From: Alitta virens
Lineage: Eukaryota > Annelida > Polychaeta > Phyllodocida > Nereididae
Direction of reading: 5' to 3'
Assembly: GCA_932294295.1 (NCBI GenBank)
Contig: OW028578.1
Location: 34,370,685-34,434,684, forward strand
Length of the DNA stretch: 64,000 bases
Shown here in pieces: positions 55,025 through 64,000 of this stretch; the stretch's first letter is position 1, and every line of letters begins with the position of its first letter. Made by a program: the position numbers and the translations under genes. The notes beneath the pieces are model-generated. The model was not told the DNA's origin and ran no database searches. It worked only from the letters and a program-made list of their open reading frames with translations.

Positions 55025-57815
55025 ATAGATTTTCGTTTATTGACAGCTAAATATCAAATTGATACATGTGTCAGCATGACAAGATAAATAATGGCAAAAA
55101 AGAAAAAGAAAATAGAAATACATGGATCAACAGTTAAAATAACAAAACAAGTAGAGCTATATTATGACTAATACTAATCAACACTACATAGTCTGTCTAA
55201 GAAATTCTAAAGCACCCGGAACTAAACAAATAATAGTAATAATACTGTTTAAAAAAGCACCAACAAATAGATTTAGCACAATAATTCAGGTTCAATAACA
55301 ATACTAAACACTAAGCATAAGATATATAGATATATATATACATGATGTACTCTTGACTGTTATCAACATGGTAAAAAATATGAAGTGATATACAATATGA
55401 GATGGGAATGTTGACATACAATATGAAGTGACATACAATATGAAGTGACATACAATATGAAGTGACATACAATAGTAGATATTTACAAATATACAAATGT
55501 ACAAAGTCATACACACATGGAAGCAGTTTCGTCAATGTGCCGCCAGCCACTCAGTTCCAGGAGACATTAAATTACTATTTATATAAAACATTTATATTTT
55601 ACTTTCTAATTTTAATGCTACAATTGTAAGAATTGTTCAGCTGGATAAAAAATAGTAAAGCCCTCGATGTATTTACAAGCAATTTGGAATAAGTTTAAGT
55701 GGATATCATTCCATTTTTTACACCTCATTAAACAATGAAACTCATCTTCTACTTGGTTCAGATTGCATTTTTCACAAATTCTTTCATCTGCAGGAACATA
55801 AGGACGTTTGTGTCTGCCTAATTCAATATTAAGTTTGTGTGAGCTTAGTCTAAAACGTGCTATATTACAATAGACAGATTTGGGTAGGGTATAATTCAGA
55901 TAGGGCTCTATTCGAATATCATTCTTCTCAGTGAGCATCTTAGTATGTGCCTTTTCGAACAAGGATAAAATTTGCTTGTTTATGCTGGAATTGTCAGAAT
56001 CTGTATCTAGAGTTTCTGTGACTTTATAAAGTCTTGTAAGCCAGCAAGGAACACCTCTTTGTTGTAACTTAGTCTGAATGTCATAACAGCTACACAAGAG
56101 CAAGGGGCATGTATTTGACCTTCGCCTGCCTAGAAATTTGATTGCTGAAGCATGTTGTCTGACTATCAGTGGAAATCTACCTGTATCAGCCAGAATGGCA
56201 AGTGTTGAAGTTTGACACCTAACACTGAGCAGGTTTTTAAGGAAACGGACTTGTATTTTCTCGAGAGCATCAATTTGCTTCTCTCGGAACCATATTTCAC
56301 TATTGTATTTAAGTATTGGTAATATATATGTGTCAAACATTTTGATACTCAATTTTGCTGGTAGATAGCCAACTGTAGACTTTGTCTTTTCTTTAAGAGC
56401 ATACATCGCTTTTTGTGCTTGGGTTGTCAAATGCTCATACATTACTTTGTGTATGTTGCTAGAATTGCTAATTACATGACCCAAATATTTGTATGAATTA
56501 ACTATAATTTCTCATTTTCAATAATGAAATCATGATTATCTTGGGCTGTACATTTGCCAGATTTACGAAAGATCGTAACTTTGCTCTTCTGAGAGTTAAT
56601 TATTAGATGCCACTTTCTACAATAAGCTTCAAGATCTTTTAATAGAGTCTGCATTCCATCAGCACTTTCTGAAATTAGGACAAGATCATCAGCATATAGC
56701 AGATGAGTGTATGTTGTCCCATATATTGTTACTCCACGGGTCTGGTCTAGGTATTCACACATGTCTGATAAATACAGATTAAATAGCTTGGGACTGACTA
56801 TCCAACCTTGGAGAACGCCATGGGTACTATCAATGTTTGTCTCTAATTCACCATGCCATCGAACTATAGCACTAGACATGTCAAACATACTTTGTATTAT
56901 TTTTACAAGCTTTCCGCCATAGCCTTTTTTTTCATTTTATAATACAGGAATGATCGGTTGACAAAGTCAAAAGCTTTTGAAAAGTCTATAAAAGTTATAA
57001 ATAGGGTTTTACGAATTGATTTATGGTAAGATATTATTGTGTCTAATATGAATACATTATCACTAGTTCTGCAACCCTTACTAAAACCAAATTGATTGGG
57101 ATCTACAATGTCTTTAGCTTCACTTTGGAAGACTTATCTCTTATTTAAAATGGCTTCAAATATTTTACCCATACATGCCATTAGAGGTAGTTTGCGATAG
57201 TTATCAGGTTCACTATAACTACCTTTTTTATGCAGGGGTTGAATTATTCCCTCAGACCATTTGTTTGGGTAAACTCCCTTTTCCCAAATGTAGTTAAACA
57301 ATACTGTAAGAGGCTGAAGTAAGTAGTCAGACAAATATTTGTAAAAATCATTACTAATTCCATCTATTCCAGGGGCCTTGCCCAGCTTAAGGCTTTTCAG
57401 TTCAGTCTGTACCTCACTCATTGTTATAGGGTGATCAGTCATGTAGGTACTAGGATTAGTGGGACTGTTGTTAAATTTTACCACAAACTCTTCTACATGT
57501 TTGAGGAATTGCATATCAAATGTAGAAGTATACTCACCAGGTGGTGCTTGCACACTTGCAAAGTATTTTACAAAACAGTCAAGAGATATATCACTGGCTA
57601 TTGAGAAATTATTATTTTTATGTAATCTATCCCAGTATTTCCAGTAGTCACATGGGTTATTCATATCCAATTCACAGAGCTCATTTCTAATTTTATTTTG
57701 ATTTAAGTGAATAATATTGCAGGAGGTTATCTTGCACATTTAGGTCATGAGTTTTAGCATAGTGATATGTTAAGTGCCTTAGGTTTTTGCATTCGTCATC
57801 ATACCATCTCATATA
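55025..57815 (-). pseudogene. Degenerate LINE with most of its reverse transcriptase, minus strand
   Basis: Three ORF pieces on the minus strand form one protein. Piece one (57739-57134) has KLGKAPGIDGISNDFYKYL, WSEGIIQPLHKKG and NYRKLPLMACMGKIFE. Piece two (56888-56502) has HGVLQGWIVSPKLFNLYLSD and the catalytic LLYADD. Piece three (56484-55618) is the C-terminal region with a CEKC...H..C zinc-like motif. Coding similarity extends 5' to about 57815 (MRWYDDECKNLRHL). Frames change near 57700 and 56930, a stop lies at 57134 and another break at about 56490. The 5' part with the endonuclease is missing. The 3' end is at about 55025, with 'tgtcaataaa'. It cannot move by itself. Confidence 0.9.
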
Positions 57816-57873
57816 GAGAGAAAAAAGCGAAATCTACTGCGAATTTGCAATTTTGTGCGGAACTGGTGTTTAC

Positions 57874-58307
57874 TTACTCATTTTCTATATCCCTCGTGCC
57901 GAAATGAAAAGCGGTCTGTAAAAGCTCATCAGAGCCAATTTTTTTTAGCTTATTTTTGTTGACAACTCGAGCCAAACTTTTTTGCACAATTGATCTAAAG
58001 GTCTCCAGAGCTCTACTGTGTACTGCTGAGCTCAATCCCTGATAAGTTATATCATTTGAGAAATTCTGAACCAAATTAGCTTTTCTGAATTTCTCTCCTC
58101 CAACAAAATCCTGAAGGATGATAAATCCTTCTGGATAAAAACTAGTATACATATTTCACCTCCAAATTTTGAGTTTAAGCCTTGCCACCATCCACTTGAA
58201 GTTTTCATGCTAAGTGCAATTGAGCCAATAGAGTGACCAGGTCTCAAAAAGGATGACAACATATGAGAGATATTCTCAAACACTTCTTCTATTTGGAAAC
58301 ATAGCAC
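57874..58307 (-). pseudogene. Unidentified decayed coding sequence
   Basis: Two overlapping minus-strand frames seem to be one protein: ...FLRPGHSIGSIALSMKTSSG WWQGLNSKFGGE in the first, then FYPEGFIILQDFVGGEKFRK and onward to LLQTAFHFGTRDIENE in the second. The composition looks like real protein, and the frame change occurs near 58150-58155. No family recognised. It is adjacent to the LINE fragment at 55025-57815 and could be a retrocopy of a host gene or part of another element. Confidence 0.4.
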
Positions 58308-58902
58308 TGCCTATGCAGCAAACCCTCAGCAAATGTACAGAAACAGTAACAAAGAATGCCAATTAGCTTTCCTGCGCAAGAATGCTGTCTTAGCCTCAGG
58401 ATATATCTGTGGTCTATCATAGAAAAATATTGATTTTATTTGTGTACATACGCCCATTTTTAGTAAGAACTAATTAGTCAGATGTGTGATGATTAAACTT
58501 TATGCTAATTTTTATATTTGTTCACATTATACCTAGTTAGAGCTCTGCACTGGTGCACAATGAAGCAAAACTAAACGTTTAACTCAACTGAAACAAAAAC
58601 CACTGTATGATGGTGCCCAGTCCCATACAAATTCAATGGTTATCATATCGCATATTTCAACTGCCTGGTGGCAAGGCTTAGAATGGAGATATCGACTGAA
58701 TTTTTTTTTAAATGTCATAAAATGGCAAGTGGAATGGGAAAAACTGGGGAGCAAGCTTATTTTGAGCTTCGGTTTTTTTTTAGCACCCTTGTCAGCCGTA
58801 TTGATTCTTTTTTGCTACCCCTTGCATGTTTGATAATGTAATTCATTCCAAACTGACCTAACACTTAAAAAATGGTAGTATGTACACAGATTGTGGTATA
58901 TA

Positions 58903-59592
58903 TAGATTTTTATTGACAGCTAAATATCAAATGGATAAATGTGTCAGCATGACAAGATAAATAATGGCAAAAAATAAAAAGATAATAGAAATACATGGAT
59001 CAACAGTTAAAATAATTAAATAAGTAGAGCTATATTATGACTAATACTAATCAACACTACATAGTCTGTCTAAGAAATTCTAAAGCACCCGGAACTAAAC
59101 AAATAATAGTAATAATACTGTTTAAAAAAGCACCAACAAATAGTTTTAGCACAACAATTCAGGTTCAATAACAATACTAAACACTAAGCATAAGATATAT
59201 AGATATATATATACATGATGTACTCTTGACTGTTATCAACATGGTAAACAATATGAAGTGATATACAATATGAGATGGGAATGTTGACATACAATATGAA
59301 GTGACATACAATAGTAGATATTTACAAATATACAAATTCATACACACATGGAAGCAGTTTCGTCAATGTGCCGCCAGCCACTCAGTTCTAGGAGACATTA
59401 AATTACTATTTATACAAAACGTTTATATTTTACTGTCTAATTTTAATGCTACCTGTAGAAATTTACCAAGAGCAAAGTTAAGGTTAGTGTTCTTAGTTGT
59501 TAATATTTGTAATAATTGTTCAGCTGGATCGAAAATAGTAAAGCCCTCGATGTATTTACAAGCAATTTGGAAATTAAGTTTAAGCGGATATT
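58903..59592 (-). mobile_element. Second copy of the LINE 3' end
   Basis: Nearly identical to 55025-55707 in the same orientation. It keeps about 45 bp (around 59451-59505) that the first copy lacks. It is 5'-truncated. Confidence 0.9.
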
Positions 59593-59875
59593 CACATATC
59601 TTAGATATGAATTATTATATTCAGCTGAGCAGGTTAAAGAATTATACTCCATAAGAGACAGTTGTACCAATGGAAAAATATTAAGTCACAGAGAATATTA
59701 AGATATCATGTATTCATTTCTTTGATTTTTACCATTGCATTGTTTTTTTATTGTTTTTATATGATATAGTTTGTCTCCCATAACTCTATCTGAGTGGTTT
59801 GTTTTTATTGTGCATAATATTGATTTTATGTTGTCCACAAAGTGAGACAAATAAAATATCTATCGATCTATATAT
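59593..59875 (+). repeat. Possible LINE 3'-end remnant, plus strand
   Basis: 'gtttgtctcccataactctatct...gtgagacaaataaaatatctatcgatctat' resembles a LINE 3' end with a short tandem tail. No coding part recognised. Confidence 0.35.
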
Positions 59876-59978
59876 GCCTAAATCTGTATTAAAATATCAA
59901 GTTAAAGAATTTATACTTAGACATATGATCTATTACAACGTTTGTTTAAAATTCAATTGATAACTGAGTATAATCTGG

Positions 59979-60085
59979 CATTACAGAAAATACTAAGTTT
60001 TATCAGCGTGTGAATTTCATCTAGCTCTCAAATGCATTACAGAAAATGCTTAGTTGTAAGAGCATGAGAATTTCATCTAAAAGAA
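59979..60085. repeat. Two diverged tandem copies of a ~56-bp unit
   Basis: 'gcattacagaaaatactaag...gaatttcatct' is repeated with several changes. Confidence 0.7.
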
Positions 60086-60360
60086 TGAAATGAACTAAAA
60101 ATAACAGACATAGTTACTCCATCAGTTGCTCTCTTTATTAATATAACTAATGGTCTCAAAATAACTTTGAATTAAGTTCTGAGACCACCAGTCATCATTA
60201 TTGTTGTAAATAACTTGTATTTTGTCAATTATAATAATAAAGAATCATACATATATCAAAAAATAAATAAAATAAAATGCTAGAAAAAAGCTAAACAGGC
60301 GTAATTGTGCATCGCACAGAGCCCTGTGTTGGCCACTGGGGTTTGAGGTCTTGCCATGAG

Positions 60361-60470
60361 GAGCTCCCAGAACTTCCAAGGTCAGCAAGATGACCAGTTG
60401 CTAGAGGCAGATGTAAATATGAGATGACAAGGTTGGAATTCCAAGGATCCACATCAGATATCTACACTGT
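60361..60470 (-). mobile_element. SINE family 2 fragment
   Basis: 'agatgaccagttgctagaggcagatgtaaatatgagatgacaaggttggaattcc' matches the family 3' half in reverse orientation. Confidence 0.65.
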
Positions 60471-62025
60471 AGCCATTAGAGGCGTTTCGGACAAAAGCGC
60501 CTGATGCACATCACTGCCAGCTACCACCTAATTACACGATTTAGAGAATAACTATCAACAACCGTACAAATGAAATCATTAAAACAAAGTGCCGAAAGCC
60601 TTAAATTAATTGCTAACATTGTGTCTTCACAAAATAACTTGTATTGTTAGCAAAACCTACTTTGTATATAATCTGACTGTAGAATGTCAGATTTTTGGGG
60701 TTCAACCTTGACCAATTAACCTAGGATTCTGAAAATGTGCATTTTAGAGTATATTCTTCCATGTGGCTCACAAAACTAAAAAAGTGAAATTTTCATTTTA
60801 AGGCATTTTCTCGCCGTTATACGTCTCAGAGAGACACACGCTTTGTTGGCAAATCAACCCGGAAACTGTTTCAGATAAGAGCTAAAATGAAAATCGCATG
60901 CTTTAAGAGGCATAGCTTTTTCCAATATGCCTAATGAAATGAGTTAGGCACACACACACGTACTACTGCATTGATAACACGGCTTTTCTGCTACAACAAT
61001 AGGTGTCACTGCATACAAGTACTGCTGGCGACATCTTGTGTATTTTCATATTCATAAAGGAAAAAATGTTTTATAGAAAATTATTTATAGGCAATGTAGC
61101 ATATAGCACCGAATGACGGGGAAGATTTGATTGATGAGTTTTACCAGATTTACACATGATGGTGATTCATGAAATCATTTCAATACATTGCAACATTGGC
61201 CTATTCATATTATTGTCTCAGCTGTGATAATAAAGATAACCAATTCAAATCACATTTCATCCGGATTATAATCCTCAAATTAATCTTTACTAATGTACGT
61301 AAAGCGCACTAGCGCTTAAAAATTGTTATAATAGTCATGCATCTTAGTTACCGATTCAAAATTGTTCAAGTCACATATTAGTTTTCGAAATAATGTAAGT
61401 AAATATTAAGCTTTCTCCAATAGGTATTTGTGAAAAACCTCCTACAAAGAAGTGCATGCCTCTCTCAGAGGTTCAAAATGGGTTTCCACTTCTATGTTAA
61501 CTATCTTTGCAATAGTCACAGCTGATACCCCAAACACAAAAGGGCCTCACTGGTACATTTTGACAATGTTTGGAACAGTCTTCAATATATAGGCGTTTCC
61601 GCGGGAAAGCCTGTCCTGTGAACATGAAGAAGATGCATCCCATAGACTGAGGCTCGCCTATAAAAAAGTACAATTATGATATATACAAATGCTAGGAAGG
61701 GCATCCCCAAAAAGACTCTATGATTAATGATATAAGAAAATGACCACTGAGCCCATGTTATTTTGATGACATTCACATGCTGTATCAGGACTTTAAGCAT
61801 TTTAAAATTGGCCATATTTGTGATAATTCACATCCTACAAAATGACTGAGCATTTCAAGTGGCCATTTATGGGCCATCAGCAGTCCCAAATCATGTTTGA
61901 CACACAGAATGTATCAATTGTTTTGTATTCTTTTATACAGGATATAAAGTAACCCCTGGCCATGAAAATAAAATTCACATGCTAATTAAGATGAGCATTT
62001 TCCGAGGCTGCCTATCGTTAGCCTA
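60471..62025. other. Unannotated stretch
   Basis: No gene or clear repeat recognised. Confidence 0.4.
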
Positions 62026-62360
62026 CTGGTGGGTGGTGGAGTAGGACTTTATGTCCTGTATTTCTGCACTTGATAGGCTAGGAGTAGGACAGGCAGGGAC
62101 CATGGCAATGATGATGGCAGGGGCCCCCGTTTCATTTCAAAATGTGGGGGGGGGGGGGGACATATTGACCTTTATTCTGGACACCAACAGTCAAATCGTT
62201 ATGTTGGTACAAAAAAAGTGGGGGGGAGGGGGGACTTGTCCCCCTGTCCCCCCCCCCCCTAAAACGGGGCCCATGGATGATGGATGAAACAGCCCTCCAA
62301 CTTTCAAAGGCTCGACTGGGAACAGAACCCGGGACCCAATGCTTGGAAACTCTGCACGCT
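62026..62360 (-). mobile_element. SINE family 1 copy interrupted by a hAT-like MITE
   Basis: The left part (ggtggagtaggactttatgtcctgtatttctgcac) and the right part (gatgatggatgaaacagccctccaac... to the head) form one diverged family 1 copy around the insert at 62118-62275. Confidence 0.88.
62118..62275. mobile_element. hAT-like MITE with 8-bp target duplication
   Basis: A 158-bp insert. It starts CAGGGGCCCCCGTTT and ends AAAACGGGGCCCATG, with GATGATGG duplicated at 62110-62117 and 62276-62283. The 8-bp duplication and CAG-type start are typical of the hAT superfamily. The interior is full of G and C runs. Confidence 0.88.
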
Positions 62361-64000
62361 GTGTTTACATATGACTAACTTCAGTAGCGGATTTAAGGGG
62401 GAGGAGCTGGTACATTTTAATTAAAATAATTCAGTGGTTTTGCAATACATTTAATAATTAGTCAAGCCCCCTGGATCCGCCCCTAAATTGGTATAGTAAT
62501 TAGTCCAACGATTAGATTAAACACTATCATACTTAAGAAATTAGTGTATTGTATTGTTTTATTCGTTATAGAATTGGTACAAATCGTTCGTTCAATTAAT
62601 ATTACAAACATATGTTACACAATTAAGATGATGGTACCCAGCCCTCTTGGCTTATCTATCACTAAATATCGTATATATAAAAAATACATAAGATATTCAT
62701 AAGGGTATAGAACATGTGCAGGTCAGTGTTTACACTCAGTTACCATGGTTACTGTATATAACGACCTTAACATTCCTTGCTTTACCTATAAATTCTCCTA
62801 CTTTATCATGTTCATTAGTTCAAAACTAAATTGGGTATACAAATGTATCTGCTTTGTTTTCACAGTTAATACTGTTAATTATTACTTCATATGTAAGCTG
62901 TACACAAATAAAGTGCATTTCATTTATATTTAATATATATATATATATATATTTTTTTTTATTAATTTTCAAATTATTTGTACTGTAAATAATATTTTCA
63001 TGGACCTATTTTTTAAACTTTGTATTTAGTTTCTAATAATTTATTGTAATTGTCAATATTTTTCCCATAATGCTCTATATTAAGTCATTGACTCTAGTAT
63101 ATTTCTAAATATTGTAATCTTTATTGGTAAAGGCCAAATATGCTACAATACTCAAGCAGTTTAAGACTTCATTTGTAAATTTGTAATAAATTATTCATGG
63201 TCAATAAACCTTTTGAACTTGGGATTTTTTTAAATTAAATTCATCTTCTTTAGTCGCTTTTACATATTTCACAGTCGTTCTTCAACTTACACATTTATAT
63301 ATCTTCCGGTTTCTATATTTGATGGTAGTATGTCTAGTCTAATCTAAAATAACAGCGATCTTCCTCTTAACAAATAAGTTTCAAATTTTACAGTTTTTTT
63401 AAATGTTTATGGGTCCTTAGCTTCGGTTTTGACAACAATAGATCAGTCCAAACAATATCTATCTCATTACAAAGTTTTGTTTCCAAGAATTTCAACTCAC
63501 ATATATTCTTATATTTACATAATTTTACTAAATCAAGTGAACAAAGTTTTTCTTTAACCTTAATACAAGCTAACACAGAGACAGAGACTAAACACACACA
63601 AAAAAATTTCTAATTTATATTTCCCCATATTTTAGTTATTTCTTCCATATTTCTGCATTATTCTGGAAAACTTACATTTTCCCCTTTCTTTAATTTTAAT
63701 TTTGAAAAACTCGCAACATTGGTTTTTCATATAAATTTGATCATCTATCATGGAACGTCAATTTTGGGAGTCATCTCTGATTTAGAAAAAAAAGTCTGTA
63801 CTGCACTTGTACAAGCTTTCACAAACTGGTGCTGCTAGGATGCAATGGTCGCCAAAAGTCGCTTCAACCGTTAAATTTTCTTACAAAATCATACCGATTC
63901 AAAATTGTATTTATTCGGTCCACATTATCGTTCAACTTTTATTTTTAGACTTATTGACCGTCTTAATTTATAATGCTAAATATAATGGGATTCATATGAT
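62361..64000. other. AT-rich end of window, no gene seen
   Basis: Includes a (ta)n run at about 62932-62951. A possible LINE 3' end ('ggtcaataaaccttttgaacttggg') lies near 63199-63223. No coding exon recognised. Confidence 0.4.

Overview
The window is AT-rich nuclear DNA from an animal. Coding exons are short and separated by kilobase introns with GT/AG borders. About ten copies of one tRNA-derived SINE and about ten partial copies of another are present, with LINE remnants and many small inverted-repeat transposons. The sequence alone does not give the species. The eclosion-hormone-type precursor (that family is known from arthropods and, as I recall, from ambulacrarians) and the SINE-rich landscape suggest a marine bilaterian, possibly a hemichordate or echinoderm. 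This is an inference of low certainty.

Region by region: 1-8.5 kb is repeats, including a ~1.3 kb minisatellite with a 17-bp unit (5.17-6.48 kb) followed by a short array of the same unit in inverted orientation. From 8.5 to 31.8 kb lies a cluster of three related genes for short transmembrane collagens, two on the minus strand (8530-13944 and 17033-20141) and one on the plus strand (29521-31804). I rebuilt all three from their splice sites. Each has a 22-nt first exon, a signal peptide split by a phase-1 intron, a Gly-X-Y exon with a conserved G-x4-G interruption, a linker, and a last exon carrying one transmembrane helix and a short basic tail. From 32 to 44 kb there are SINEs, a 0.5 kb foldback element and a LINE with one frameshift (40.0-42.9 kb).

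From 44.7 to 47.8 kb there are pieces of a possible secreted Gly/Tyr-rich protein gene: a TATA box, a signal-peptide exon with an in-frame TAG at codon 2, and a distal exon into whose last codons a MITE has inserted. From 48 to 53 kb are nested SINE and MITE insertions. At 53464-53887 is an exon encoding a neurohormone-like precursor with a signal peptide, a KR processing site and six cysteines spaced as in eclosion hormone. A TATA-containing promoter-like region with an unidentified ORF follows at 54.6-54.9 kb. From 55.0 to 59.9 kb there is a degenerate LINE on the minus strand, a second copy of its 3' end and an unidentified decayed ORF. The rest is repeats and apparently empty sequence.

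The three collagen genes are the only set that clearly belongs together. They are paralogues and probably make trimeric, membrane-anchored extracellular proteins. No rRNA, CRISPR array or convincing functional tRNA gene was seen.
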